A stretch of 64,000 nucleotides of DNA from Deltaproteobacteria bacterium (GCA_021777755.1 JAJYDE010000002.1:93133-157132), one strand, 5' to 3'; shown: positions 45,913 through 56,027, counted from the first letter of the stretch. The notes: generated from the letters alone by a model not told the origin. Numbers and translations: made by a program.

Positions 45913-47745
45913 TTATCGGTTTTCGGCGCGCTCGCGCAGGTTGAATTCCAATTTCCAGCGGTGGTCCTCGTCACGGGAAACGCACCAGAGTTCGAGTGTA
46001 CCAACTTCGGTCACCCTGCTCTCAAGCCAGACCGGGATCACTTTTCCACCTTCCTCGCCCGGGGCCGCTGGAAGACAGATTTCCATGGTGGTCACCTCTT
46101 CTATCTCACCCGCCCAGTCTTCGACTGTTTCTCCGATTCGATCCATTTTTCGTAAAGTCGAGGCCAGAAGGGAAAATACCGCGGGCTCTCCCACCACAAG
46201 GCCGAAGTCTTTGCCTCGCACCTCGGCCCCGGTTCCTTCTTCCATTCCGAAGGGCGCCACACAAAGCGCCTTGATGGGCGCGGGCACCCCGGGGACCGCC
46301 GGCATGGAGCTTTCCACGCCGATATAGTAAGGACGGCCGATACCCCCCCTGATCCTTATTCCCCGCCCTTTTCGGGCCAGCCCGTAATAGGCTGCGCCGC
46401 GCGCAACAGCCAAATAGAGGTCGGCCGAGTCCAGTTCACGAAGTCCGCGGCTTCGGCTCCAGCGCTCCAAAACCGAAATCATGCGGTTGCGGATGAGTTC
46501 GGGTTTCATCACTCCGCCGTTAAAAAGTACGGCACCGGGGAATGCGATCTCTTGCCCCGAATTTGCGAAATCACTTTGCGCCTGGCGGCCGAGAAACCTT
46601 GCGAGGTGTTTGGTGACCGCCGGGTCGCTTTCGTATGGTAGCCCTATTTCCCGCATCCCGACCCTGGGTTTTTCACCGGGAAATTCGGAACGTTCCACTT
46701 CGGGGAAAAAACCGTCCAGCAGAATTCTTCGAACTTCATCGCGCGAGAGTTCAGTGCGAATGGTCGCACCGATGAGCGAGGAGCCCCGTCCCAAAATGAC
46801 TACCGGTTCGCTCTCACGATCGGGGTTTGCGAGAAGCCGCTCCTTGGCAACCCGGCAGGTGTGCCGCAAAGACCGAAACTGCCAGCCGTCCAGCTTGGTT
46901 CCCTTGGCGGCAAGTTTTGCCTGAACCGCATAGGCGAGAGTCAAATCCATGTTGTCGCCGCCAAGCAGGATATGGTCCCCGACGGCCACCCGCCGCAGAG
47001 CCAAATCACCGTTTTCCTCCGTTACCTGAATGAGGCTGAGATCCGTGGTGCCGCCCCCGACGTCGCACACAAGAATCGATTCGCCGACTTTCACCGCTTT
47101 TCGCCAATCCTCCCGGCTCGCTTCTATCCAGGCATAGAAGGCCGCCTGGGGTTCTTCCAAAAGCGAGAGGGAATTGAGCCCGGCCGCCCGGGCGGCTTTC
47201 ACGGTGAGTTCCCTTGCCACCGCGTCGAAGGATGCCGGAACGGTAAGATAAATATCCTGATCTTCGAAGCGCGCCGAAGGGTCGCCTTCGGCCATCCGGA
47301 CGTTCCAGGCGTCCCGCAGGTGTTCGAGATACCTTGCGGAGGCATCGACAGGAGAGATTTTTTCAAGATCGGCGGGAGCATCCAGAGGAAGTATCGGCTC
47401 GGTGCGATCGACACCGGCATAGCTCAGCCAGGATTTGGCTGAAGAAACCAGGCGGTTCGGGATTTCAGCTCCGCGTTTGCGAGCAAATTCACCGGTCGCG
47501 TATTCGACATCGGCGTTCCAGGGAAGCGCCAAGCTTCCCGGGGCGACATCATGGGTACCGGGAAAAAAGAGAAAGGAAGGCAGCATCGGCTGAGCCTTCA
47601 CTTCGCCGGGGTTTACGATCTGCTGGATTTGGAAGACCTCGATCGGCGCGGGCTCCCCACCCTCCCGCGGACCGCTTTCCGTATACGCCAAAACACAGTG
47701 TGTGGTGCCGAGGTCAATTCCAATGATGTATCGAGCCTCGCTCAA
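45913..47745 (-). CDS. Hsp70-family protein, short paralogue
   Basis: A 610-residue protein with the ATPase core YIIGIDLGTTHCVLAYTES, ILVCDVGGGTTDLSLIQVTE and SLLEEPQAAFYAW. The two nucleotide-binding halves parallel its neighbour (for example RLVSSAKSWLSYAGVDRTE). The C-terminal third is a short beta-rich substrate-like domain ending KLEFNLRERAENR, the same ending motif (WQLEFDVR) found internally in the larger protein. It lacks a DnaK EEVD-like tail. Operon with DUF2760 upstream. Confidence 0.87.
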   Translation of the reverse strand: MSEARYIIGIDLGTTHCVLAYTESGPREGGEPAPIEVFQIQQIVNPGEVKAQPMLPSFLFFPGTHDVAPGSLALPWNADVEYATGEFARKRGAEIPNRLVSSAKSWLSYAGVDRTEPILPLDAPADLEKISPVDASARYLEHLRDAWNVRMAEGDPSARFEDQDIYLTVPASFDAVARELTVKAARAAGLNSLSLLEEPQAAFYAWIEASREDWRKAVKVGESILVCDVGGGTTDLSLIQVTEENGDLALRRVAVGDHILLGGDNMDLTLAYAVQAKLAAKGTKLDGWQFRSLRHTCRVAKERLLANPDRESEPVVILGRGSSLIGATIRTELSRDEVRRILLDGFFPEVERSEFPGEKPRVGMREIGLPYESDPAVTKHLARFLGRQAQSDFANSGQEIAFPGAVLFNGGVMKPELIRNRMISVLERWSRSRGLRELDSADLYLAVARGAAYYGLARKGRGIRIRGGIGRPYYIGVESSMPAVPGVPAPIKALCVAPFGMEEGTGAEVRGKDFGLVVGEPAVFSLLASTLRKMDRIGETVEDWAGEIEEVTTMEICLPAAPGEEGGKVIPVWLESRVTEVGTLELWCVSRDEDHRWKLEFNLRERAENR

Positions 47746-47758
47746 AATGGCCTCCTTG

Positions 47759-48550
47759 TCATTGCACCTCGACTTCGGCGGGCGCCACGATCAAATCTTC
47801 TTTCGCCCCGGCAGGGGTAGCGGGAAGTTCCATGCGGGCGATGCGCCATCCACGGTGCCGCAAAACGCCCTTGAAGGGAGGATTGCCGGCGACGTTTCCC
47901 GTGAGCCTAACGGCCCTGGAGTCGAACCCCGGAGCCACGGTCACCGCATCTCCCTCCGTTTCCCGGTAGATGGGCTTGAGTTCGACATGTTCGCTCAACG
48001 CGTCCCTGCACCCCTGGTGAATGCTTCTAACCGCGGCCCCGATCTGCGAGTCCTCGTAAGCGCCGAGATCTTCTTGCAAGAAATCTATCAGGCGACCTTC
48101 CCTCTGAAGAATGGAAAGCATCTGAACGGCGGATTGAAATGACGGGGGCCTCAATTCGGGCGGCGAAGACGCTTCGACCTTCGGTTGTTTTTTGGCCTTA
48201 TCCGCCACCGGCTTAGCTGAAACGGTCGAGGAATTTACGGCCGCGCGGTCCGCGAGCCGTCTTCCCTGCGGCATGAGGGTCAGCCACAACAGCAGGGTGA
48301 CTATTCCGCCTGTTGCGAACACGGCAGACGCCAAATATTTGTTCAACTCGGACAGAAGCCGTTCCATGCCCGCCACTGCGGGCCGGACATTTTCAGAAAG
48401 ACCGGTTCCGGACGCAAGGAGTGGATCAAGCAATCGGTGCATTTCCAAAAGTACCTGTCTTGCCACGTAATAGGCGGCGGCGACCAAAATCAGGTTCCAC
48501 AAAAAACAGGTAATAAAGGAAAAGGCCGTCCATCCATTTTTTGCCCTCAT
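47759..48550 (-). CDS. DUF2760 membrane protein of the Hsp70 operon
   Basis: A 263-residue protein with GAGGAG before its ATG. Two N-terminal membrane segments (FITCFLWNLILVAAAYYVA and VFATGGIVTLLLWLTLMP) precede a Lys/Ala/Pro linker. The C-terminal 130 residues form the DUF2760 domain (AVQMLSILQREGRLIDFLQE, GCRDALSEHVELKPIYRETE, FKGVLRHRGWRIARMELP). DUF2760 genes are often paired with two Hsp70-like genes in Proteobacteria. The domain may bring the chaperones to the membrane; that is inference. Confidence 0.82.
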   Translation of the reverse strand: MRAKNGWTAFSFITCFLWNLILVAAAYYVARQVLLEMHRLLDPLLASGTGLSENVRPAVAGMERLLSELNKYLASAVFATGGIVTLLLWLTLMPQGRRLADRAAVNSSTVSAKPVADKAKKQPKVEASSPPELRPPSFQSAVQMLSILQREGRLIDFLQEDLGAYEDSQIGAAVRSIHQGCRDALSEHVELKPIYRETEGDAVTVAPGFDSRAVRLTGNVAGNPPFKGVLRHRGWRIARMELPATPAGAKEDLIVAPAEVEVQ

Positions 48551-48884
48551 CCATCTTCTCCTCTCGTCGTCTTCGATATAGCGCAGCAGCGGTTAACATT
48601 TTAGTTTAAGTGAAAAAAGGTGAATCTACAAGGGGTGAGAAAACGCAAGACTCGTTCCGCCGGCCCTGCCGCCGAGGTTCGGGCGTACCGGGGCCTGCCC
48701 GCCGGTGGGCCTGATTGTTTGACCGGCCGCCGCAGCCTGGTTCCTGCTATTTCTATCCAGGTTAACAGACAGGATGAGGTGGAAAAGAGATTTTGCGCGG
48801 CGTCGAAGTGAGGGATGGCCGCCTTCTTCGGCGCCGCTTAATCGAATATGGCCCTGTTCATCGAGTGCCCGTCAAGAGCCGGGA
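48551..48884. other. Non-coding gap upstream of the Hsp70 operon
   Basis: About 330 bp with no convincing gene. It should contain the promoter of DUF2760-Hsp70-Hsp70 (leftward). No heat-shock promoter or CIRCE-type inverted repeat was recognised. Confidence 0.4.
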
Positions 48885-49415
48885 TCAAGCTCCAGGCCAG
48901 TGCAGGGCGCATGCCTTGGCATCGGCTGAACATTTTCTCAGATGGAGCGACAGCCTGCGAACGTGTGACAACTCCTCTTTTACAAGCAGGCCGACCACAT
49001 CTTTCGCCTTGCCTTCGCAGGTGGCCTCCTGCATGCCAAGATAAAAGACCACCGAGTCCTTTTCGAACTGAATGGCAAGTTTGAGCGCGTCTTCGACGGT
49101 TGCAACGTTGGCCGGGGCCCCCTCCAGTTTTGCTCCAGGTCCAAAAACATGCTGATCGGCCAGAGCGTGGATATACATGTCGATTTCCTGGTCTGGATCG
49201 CTGACCGTGGCGCGCTTCAGTTCTTCGGGCATTTCCGACAAAAGCGTCTCGAAGTACTTTCTATGTGCAACCTCCTCATTTGCCAAAGAGGCGAACAGTT
49301 CGGCGATTTCCGGATCACTCACGGCCTGCCGCGCTTTCGTGTAGAAGTTCAATCCATTTTCCTCGATCTTGATCGCTGCCTGAAACACTTCTCCCGAGTT
49401 AAAGCAAAAAAGCAT
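48885..49415 (-). CDS. Rubrerythrin/ferritin-like diiron protein without rubredoxin domain
   Basis: A 176-residue protein of the ferritin-like four-helix type. Iron ligands appear as E in IKIEENGLNFY, EExxH-like ANEEVAHRKYF, E in AIQFEKDSVVFY, and KEELSHVRRL. The C-terminal rubredoxin CxxC domain of full rubrerythrin is missing. It likely removes peroxide or stores iron, useful for an anaerobe. Confidence 0.82.
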   Translation of the reverse strand: MLFCFNSGEVFQAAIKIEENGLNFYTKARQAVSDPEIAELFASLANEEVAHRKYFETLLSEMPEELKRATVSDPDQEIDMYIHALADQHVFGPGAKLEGAPANVATVEDALKLAIQFEKDSVVFYLGMQEATCEGKAKDVVGLLVKEELSHVRRLSLHLRKCSADAKACALHWPGA

Positions 49416-49738
49416 GTGACCTCCAGTTTTCCCTTGTTTTGCGGTATTCTAAACGGTGCTAGATTAAAAATCCGGTTCAGGTTGTAAAAGCTCTTGTTTT
49501 AATTTTACTACAGAGTGAGGATTTTCTGGTTATTTTTTCGACCTTGACACGGTCGATTTTCATACCTAATGATCTGAGATCAAGAACTGTTCCCCATAGG
49601 TTCCCCGATCCTTCCGGACCGGTACCGGAAGCCGCGGGGAAATGCGTGCCCCGAAAAATACGGGGAGCCTGCTTGTTGAAAACGTTGCCTGACATGGCCC
49701 CCGGCTCTGTCGGGGTTGGCGGAGGTAAAGGAGTTTTT
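49416..49738. other. Non-coding leader with three hairpins before the zinc-ribbon gene
   Basis: No gene. Three perfect inverted repeats: TCGACC/GGTCGA (49538-49556, followed by TTTT), CTTCCGG/CCGGAAG (49611-49631) and CCCCG/CGGGG (49649-49665). The first may terminate plus-strand RNA; the others may structure the leader of the small plus-strand gene. They match no riboswitch class I know. Confidence 0.4.
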
Positions 49739-49918
49739 ATGGCTGACAGAGTGGAAGTTTGCACGTGTGAAAAGTGCGGCAATGAAGCGGAAATGACCGT
49801 ATCTTGCCAATGGATCGATGTGCAGGCACCCTCGGGCGAGGTGCAAAAAAAGCAGAAAGAAACCAGGACTTGCAAGATCTGCGGAAACGAGGCGGACATG
49901 ATTATCGACTTTGATTAG
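49739..49918 (+). CDS. Small zinc-ribbon protein (two CxxC pairs)
   Basis: A 59-residue protein with GGAGG and GGAG upstream. CTCEKCGNEAEM and CKICGNEADM give two matched CxxCGNEA units separated by 40 residues, likely one zinc site. No catalytic motif. It sits alone between a rubrerythrin-like gene and a large exoprotein. Confidence 0.7.
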   Translation: MADRVEVCTCEKCGNEAEMTVSCQWIDVQAPSGEVQKKQKETRTCKICGNEADMIIDFD

Positions 49919-50407
49919 GAGATTGCGCGCAATGAGCGAGTAAGACTCCGACACGTGGGCGAACTGATCGGGCAAATCAAAGCCTTCCAGCACGTCGGGC
50001 AAACCCGGGGAGCCTGCCCTCAAACCAGGCCCGGACCTGGCGGGAGGGGTGTGGCAGTACTTGAGACCCGAGACGGCCGAGGATTGAGCAGCCTTGGCAA
50101 ACCCCCGAGGACTTGGCCCGGCTCAGCCCGATCCCGTAATGTATTATGCCGGGCGATGCCGACTCGCTCGAATCGGCAAAAAACCGCCCGGATACAGCCT
50201 TCTTAAAAATTTTACTCATCCAAAAGAACAACTATTCCGATTGATAAGCTGCCGTTGGTTCCTGTCAAAACCACCCCCTTGCGGCAAAACGATTTTCACC
50301 CATGATGCCAGCGGGGACGGTCGTACGCTGTCCGTTTGTTTTCCCTTCAAAGCTGCAAAGATTTACTTACCCCTAACCCCGATGCTATCGGGTAAGGAGA
50401 GAGGCGC
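49919..50407. promoter_or_regulatory. Leader region of the exoprotein gene
   Basis: A 490-bp gap with no convincing gene. CCCGAT (50378-50383) faces ATCGGG (50387-50392) right before the GGAG ribosome site, a hairpin that could mask it. I looked for a c-di-GMP riboswitch core here and found none. Confidence 0.35.
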
Positions 50408-53400
50408 ATGGACATCTTGAGGAAAGGTTTTTTGGCGCGCGGTGTTGCTCCAAGGGCTATTATGGGACTGGTCTTATCCATTCTGGCATTCGCGCTCGCA
50501 ATCCCCGGCCTGGCCGCGGCCGCTGGGCAACACTCACCGGGCCCGGTCGATCTCGATCTGTCCTCGACAACTCCGAATCTTAGAGCGTCCAATGCCTCGG
50601 CCGCCGCACCCATAATGATTTGCGTTGGCGGCAAGTCCTTTGCGGTCACTTCGCAAACGCCCGTCACTCCTGCCGAGATGGTCGCCGTCCATCAAGTGAG
50701 GGCGGCCGGAAGGCAATCGATCCAGATAGGAAAACACGGCAGCGCTGTCGGCGGCATCGCGGTCATTCCTTCCAGCCTGGCGAATAATTCGGGCTCGCTC
50801 GTGATACCTCTTGGCGTCAAGGTAATAGACAATTGCTTCCGACTCAGCCTTGGCGGCAGCTTGATAAACGCCGGCTCGCTGTTTGTCGTTTCAGCCGCCC
50901 ACGGGGTCGGCGCGGCGACAATAACTGCGAAAAACATCGTGAATCGGCGAAAGGCGATAATTACTAACGAACTGCCCGAGGGCGGCCTGCCCGGAGTTTT
51001 AGGCGCAAGGCCAAATATCGGCCTCATCTTACGGGCCAAGGGCCGCTTGGCCAATAGCGGCGCCATTAAAAGTGCCGGCAGTCTCATCGTTACCATGCGC
51101 TCTTCGATAAGCAATCGACCGGGCGCGGTCGTTCAAGCCGCAGGCAAGGTGGACATCGGCTCGCAAACCGGGGCCTTTAAAAACGCCGGGCTTATTGAAT
51201 CCAAATCCGCGGACATCAACTTAACCACATCGACCGCGATGTCCGACTTCACCATCAACAACACGGGCGGATCGCTCCAGGCCGTAAACGGGGCTATCAA
51301 TATCCGCGGCCGGTCTTTTAGCGGCACGCCGAATACGACCCTTTCGGGCGGTGATTTTATCTCCAGAAATCTCAATCTCAACTCGGGGCGCGGGGCCGTA
51401 AATGTCGCCATCAAGAACGTGACCGGGGAGATCGGCGTCACGGCTCGATCCGTTCGGATGACGGCAAGTGCGCCCGTACTGCGCGTTGCAAAGCTTGAGG
51501 CCGCCGAGGACCCGATTCTTGTAAACACTCGCGGAGATATCGACCTGGATGCGATGACGCCTACGAGCGGCAATGAGTTTATCGCCATTGCGAGCAGAAA
51601 CATTCTATCGACCAAGGGGACAACTTCGATCGACACCAGCTCCGCGGCCGGTCCAGGCGGCAATGTTTTGCTGGTTGCCGGCGCGAAAACCGTGGAGGGC
51701 AGGCAATCGACAACCATCCAGGGGCGCTCCGCCACCGGTGGAGATATAAACCTTGGAAACCTGACATCGAGCACCATCAACACGCAGTCATCCGCCAACG
51801 GCTACCCGGGCGGAACAGTGACCATAGTTGCTTTTTCACAAGCTCCCGGCAGCCCGAGGGGCGGCCACATAACCCTGCCACCGGGTCTCGCTGTGGAAAC
51901 AGGCGGTGATGGAAACGCCGCTTCAGGCCAGATTGTCATGATTGGCGAGGCCAAATCCAGCCGCGCCTGGCCTGTGACAATAAAGACGGGAGATCTCGAT
52001 ACCGCGGGATCGCAAAATGCTTCAGCGATTCTCATCGAAACGGCGACTCCTTCGGCTCAAACTTTCCCGGCAACCATCAGCGGGGGCACTTCAACTCCGG
52101 AGCAACCCTCGAACGGCACCGTGCTGAGCGGAATATTCCAGTTCGGAACATTGCAGGAAGGCGCCATCAGCACCGGGACGCTCACCGCCGCCAATGCCGG
52201 CGGGGCCGTCCTGGCCCTTGCGGGCTCGAACGCCTCGGGCGGACCCGCGATTTCCATTCCAACCATAAACAACAGCGGTACAAACGGCAGCGGGCGTGTC
52301 CTGCTGATGGCCGGCGCCACAGCGCGCCAAACCCGCGCCAACGGTTTCGACATCACAACGGGGCCGATCGATACGCATTCCGCAACCGCGCAGTCCGGCT
52401 ATCCGGTCACGTTGATCACCCCCGGGGCCATTTCCACCGGTCCCGTAAACAGCTCAAACACCTCGGGCGCTTTGACAGCCAACAATTTGGGCGGAGGCGG
52501 CGAAATAACCATGGTGGCGGGCAGCTATTACAAGACCAATTGCGGCATCACGGTGGAAGGCGGCCTCAACTCATCCTCGACCGCCACCTATGCCTCCCCC
52601 GGACCCGGTGGACAGGGGGACGGCTCCGCCACCATTACGATTATCGGTTTGAGCGCCGGGGCCGACATCAACATATCCAACTCGAACGGTCCGGCCATCT
52701 ACACCAAAGCCACGGGCCAATACAGCGGGTCCGGCGCCTTGGTTATAGCCACCCCCGGGGCAATCACCCTGGAAAACAACAGCTCCAACTCATCAAATGT
52801 TATCGATACCTCGGGCTCCCCGCTCACCACTTACGGCAGCCAGGTGTTTCTGGCCTCGGGAAAAACTCGCGGCCAGGCCGTCAATATTCTTGCCAACGGT
52901 GCCCCCGGAAACCTTGAGACCACGGGCACGGGCATAGGTGTCGGCGTTGTGTGGGTCTTGACCGCCGGAGGCTCCTTTACCCAAGGCTATACGGTCAATG
53001 GAGACCCCTCGGGCGGAAACAACTTTACCGATCTCGGGGCGAGCAAACCTCTCCAGCCCGGCACGCAACTCACTCTCAACTTCCAGCCCGGTTCCGACCC
53101 GAAGGGATACTGTCCCGGCGGCTACACGGCCATAAAAGACAATCGCACCCGGCCGATCAAGATCAATATCGTAGGATCGGGAAACAGGCAGCCGCTGGAG
53201 GTTCCTCTCATGGTAACGGGTGCGGTGGGAATCGACCTGATAAACCCGCAAAGTCTGATTACCTATCAGAATGACAATCCGGGCGCCAAGCAGGAGTACG
53301 ACTCCACGATGAAATTGTTCAGCGCCGGACCGATTGTGGCACCAATCGGCAATGCCTATGCCGGACAAGGGTTTGGAGTCACAAACGCCATAAGCACCAC

Positions 53401-53899
53401 TGGCAATATCGCGCTTTCCTCTCTTACCTCGCCGGTTTCCACATTCAACACGGACGCCACGCCGGGAAGCTTTACACTGACCTCGAACACGCCCATCATG
53501 AGTTTTGGCCAGATGGTTGCGGGAGAATCGATCAATATAAATACGACTTCAGGAAGCAATGCCGGCTTCCAGCTTTCTCCCATCACCGCATGGGAGTGCT
53601 TCAATCTTGCCAACCAGGTCAATATCACCACGGACGGCACGGGGGCCATTCAGGGGGATGGACAGGTTTATTGCGATAAAATGGTCCTGCGCTCCGATAC
53701 CGGGGATATATCCGGGTATTCGGGGCCCGACTTCAATATCAATGCCGCGATGGTCGGGTTTAACACCTCCGGTGCGGTAAACATCTATGACGGTTTTCCC
53801 GCCGTCATATTGCAGCCCTCGACCGGATACCCGGTCAATTTTACCGACAGCGGCCCGGGACAAAATCCCGGCACTACGGAAATAACTGGAAATCACTGA
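50408..53899 (+). CDS. Large secreted beta-strand-repeat exoprotein (adhesin-like)
   Basis: A protein of 1163 residues. A long signal peptide (IMGLVLSILAFALAIPGLAA) is followed by a haemagglutinin-like N-terminal block (NASAAAPIMICVGGKSFAVT, then TPAEMVAVHQVRAAGRQSI) and about 900 residues of Gly/Thr/Asn-rich beta-helix repeats (for example NINTTSGSNAGFQ). It resembles filamentous-haemagglutinin-type proteins of Deltaproteobacteria and Planctomycetes. Only four cysteines are apparent in the whole chain or so, which suits a beta helix. No TpsB partner lies next to it. Surface adhesion is the likely role. Confidence 0.75.
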   Translation: MDILRKGFLARGVAPRAIMGLVLSILAFALAIPGLAAAAGQHSPGPVDLDLSSTTPNLRASNASAAAPIMICVGGKSFAVTSQTPVTPAEMVAVHQVRAAGRQSIQIGKHGSAVGGIAVIPSSLANNSGSLVIPLGVKVIDNCFRLSLGGSLINAGSLFVVSAAHGVGAATITAKNIVNRRKAIITNELPEGGLPGVLGARPNIGLILRAKGRLANSGAIKSAGSLIVTMRSSISNRPGAVVQAAGKVDIGSQTGAFKNAGLIESKSADINLTTSTAMSDFTINNTGGSLQAVNGAINIRGRSFSGTPNTTLSGGDFISRNLNLNSGRGAVNVAIKNVTGEIGVTARSVRMTASAPVLRVAKLEAAEDPILVNTRGDIDLDAMTPTSGNEFIAIASRNILSTKGTTSIDTSSAAGPGGNVLLVAGAKTVEGRQSTTIQGRSATGGDINLGNLTSSTINTQSSANGYPGGTVTIVAFSQAPGSPRGGHITLPPGLAVETGGDGNAASGQIVMIGEAKSSRAWPVTIKTGDLDTAGSQNASAILIETATPSAQTFPATISGGTSTPEQPSNGTVLSGIFQFGTLQEGAISTGTLTAANAGGAVLALAGSNASGGPAISIPTINNSGTNGSGRVLLMAGATARQTRANGFDITTGPIDTHSATAQSGYPVTLITPGAISTGPVNSSNTSGALTANNLGGGGEITMVAGSYYKTNCGITVEGGLNSSSTATYASPGPGGQGDGSATITIIGLSAGADINISNSNGPAIYTKATGQYSGSGALVIATPGAITLENNSSNSSNVIDTSGSPLTTYGSQVFLASGKTRGQAVNILANGAPGNLETTGTGIGVGVVWVLTAGGSFTQGYTVNGDPSGGNNFTDLGASKPLQPGTQLTLNFQPGSDPKGYCPGGYTAIKDNRTRPIKINIVGSGNRQPLEVPLMVTGAVGIDLINPQSLITYQNDNPGAKQEYDSTMKLFSAGPIVAPIGNAYAGQGFGVTNAISTTGNIALSSLTSPVSTFNTDATPGSFTLTSNTPIMSFGQMVAGESININTTSGSNAGFQLSPITAWECFNLANQVNITTDGTGAIQGDGQVYCDKMVLRSDTGDISGYSGPDFNINAAMVGFNTSGAVNIYDGFPAVILQPSTGYPVNFTDSGPGQNPGTTEITGNH

Positions 53900-54109
53900 G
53901 TTGGCGGGGTATTTTGGGGGTCGATGGTCCTTGCCGGCTTTCATGGAGAAAGCTGGCGGGGAATCGATATTGCGAGGTCACAAACCGGCGCCCTTACTTC
54001 GAGATGCATTTCGTTGCGTCCGGAGCGGGCGCCTTTGAAATTTTCAAAAGTCGCTCACATGGCGGGGGGCCAAGCTGTTGCCCCCCTCGACTCGGGGGAT
54101 ATCGCGAAC

Positions 54110-55990
54110 ATGGACTACGTTGGTTGGCTAAATGAACATTGCCCGCACAAGGTCGTAAGCTCCGATCGGGCCGTTTCCGCCATAAAGAAGGGAAGCCGCG
54201 TTTTTGTCGGCACGGGATGCGGTGAACCCCGACACCTCATAGAAGCCATGGTCGCGGACAAAAGACTCCAGGATATTCTGGTCTACCAGATGCTTTCCGG
54301 GGCACTTTCCGAATACGCCGAAGACGAGTCCTTCCTAAGCCGATTTTCCTTGAAGCTTTTCTTTATCAGCCCGGCGATGCGAAAAGCCGTCTTCAAAGGC
54401 AATATCGACTATGTACCGGCATATCTATCTCAAATCCCCGAGCTTTTTTCAAGCAAGCTCATCGGGCTCGACGTGGCTCTCATCCAGGTGAGTCCCCCCG
54501 ACAGGTTCGGCTACTGCAGCCTGGGCATCTCCGTCGATATCACCCGCGCCGGGATGCAGAACTCGGCGGTGGTCATCGCGCAGGTCAATCCACGCATGCC
54601 AAGGACTCTGGGGGACAGCTTCGTTCACGTAGACGATATCGATTACCTTGTTCCTCATGAGGAACCGCTGGGAGAATACCTGCCCTTCGCCGCCGAAGAA
54701 AAGACCACACAACGGATCGGTCATTACATTTCGCAACTGGTAAACGACGGGGCCACCCTCCAGATCGGCTACGGGCGACTGCCTTACGCCATACTGAAGT
54801 ACCTCGGAGACAAAAATGATCTCGGGATTCACACCCAGGTGATCACCGACTCCTTTTTGCCCCTCTTTCAACAAAAGGTGATAACCAACAGCCGAAAGAC
54901 CCTCATGCCCGGAAAAGCGGTGGCCTCCCTTTGCATGGGCTCACCCAGCCTTTACGATTATCTGGACAACAACCCCATGTTCCACTTCTGCAGTTCGGAC
55001 TTTGTAAACGCCCCGGCCGTAATTGCCCAAAACGACAACCTCATATCCATCAGCTCGGCGTTGGAAGTCGATTTGACCGGGCAGGTATGCTCCGATTCGG
55101 TGGGCTATCTTTTCTACAGCGGCATTGGCGACCAGGTGGACTTCATTCGAGGCAGCGCCATGTCCCGGGGAGGCTTTTCGATCGTAGCCCTGCCATCCAC
55201 CGCTCTTGACGGCAAGACCTCGCGCATCGTTTCCCATCTAAGCGAAGGGGCCGGTGTGGCCACAACCCGGGGCGACGTCAACTTCGTCGTAACCGAATTC
55301 GGTATTGCCGAACTCAAGGGCAAAAGCATCTACCAGCGGGTGATGGAACTGGCCCAGATCGCTCATCCCAAGTTTCGCGAAGAACTCATTGAAGATGCCA
55401 AAAAGCATCATTACATATTTTCCGACCAGGTCACACCCCAACAGGAAGATCTGATTTTCCTCGAAGACTACAAGACCTCCTTTCAGCTAAAGGACGGCAG
55501 GACGATCGAATTTCGCCCCCTGCTAGCCTCCGACGAGTTCGCATTCCGCAATTTTTTCTACTCTCTTCAGGCCCAGTCCGTCTATCATCGGTTTTTTTAC
55601 CACAAACAACTATTCTCCCATAAATCCCTTCAGGAGCAGTGGGCCAGCGTGGATTACCGCAGAAACATGTCCCTTATAGGCCTTATCTCCGTCAGCGGAC
55701 ACCAGGAAATCATGGCTATCGCCTCCTATGCCGAATCGGAAGACGGCCGCGCGGAGGTCGCCTTTGTGGTCGGAGACGGTTTCCAGGGGCTGGGCATAGG
55801 TTCCCGCATGGTCGAAATCCTTGAAAACATAGCCAGGAAAAACGACTACAAGGGCTTTTCAGCCTACGTGCTAAGGGAGAACCGCTCGATGATCCACATC
55901 TTCCGAAAGCGCTACGCGGCCTGCAAGATGACGCCCATGGGCGAAACCCTCCTGATCGAAATGGACTTTGAAGCCCCTCCCCAAGCTTAG
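54110..55990 (+). CDS. Acetyl-CoA hydrolase/transferase fused to a GNAT acetyltransferase
   Basis: A 626-residue protein from the ATG at 54110, where MDYVGWLNEHCPHKVVSSD matches the family start; the frame is open to 53924. Residues 1-430 are the AcCoA hydrolase/CoA-transferase fold (KGSRVFVGTGCGEPRHL, TLQIGYGRLPYAIL, SRIVSHLSEGAGVATTRGDV, VVTEFGIAELKGKS). Residues 455-615 are a GNAT domain with the acetyl-CoA loop VVGDGFQGLGIGSRM. The fusion is known in Deltaproteobacteria and may tie acyl-CoA levels to protein acetylation. Confidence 0.87.
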   Translation: MDYVGWLNEHCPHKVVSSDRAVSAIKKGSRVFVGTGCGEPRHLIEAMVADKRLQDILVYQMLSGALSEYAEDESFLSRFSLKLFFISPAMRKAVFKGNIDYVPAYLSQIPELFSSKLIGLDVALIQVSPPDRFGYCSLGISVDITRAGMQNSAVVIAQVNPRMPRTLGDSFVHVDDIDYLVPHEEPLGEYLPFAAEEKTTQRIGHYISQLVNDGATLQIGYGRLPYAILKYLGDKNDLGIHTQVITDSFLPLFQQKVITNSRKTLMPGKAVASLCMGSPSLYDYLDNNPMFHFCSSDFVNAPAVIAQNDNLISISSALEVDLTGQVCSDSVGYLFYSGIGDQVDFIRGSAMSRGGFSIVALPSTALDGKTSRIVSHLSEGAGVATTRGDVNFVVTEFGIAELKGKSIYQRVMELAQIAHPKFREELIEDAKKHHYIFSDQVTPQQEDLIFLEDYKTSFQLKDGRTIEFRPLLASDEFAFRNFFYSLQAQSVYHRFFYHKQLFSHKSLQEQWASVDYRRNMSLIGLISVSGHQEIMAIASYAESEDGRAEVAFVVGDGFQGLGIGSRMVEILENIARKNDYKGFSAYVLRENRSMIHIFRKRYAACKMTPMGETLLIEMDFEAPPQA

Positions 55991-56027
55991 CCGACCCGGA
56001 AACCTCTCGATATGCAATCACCCGGTC

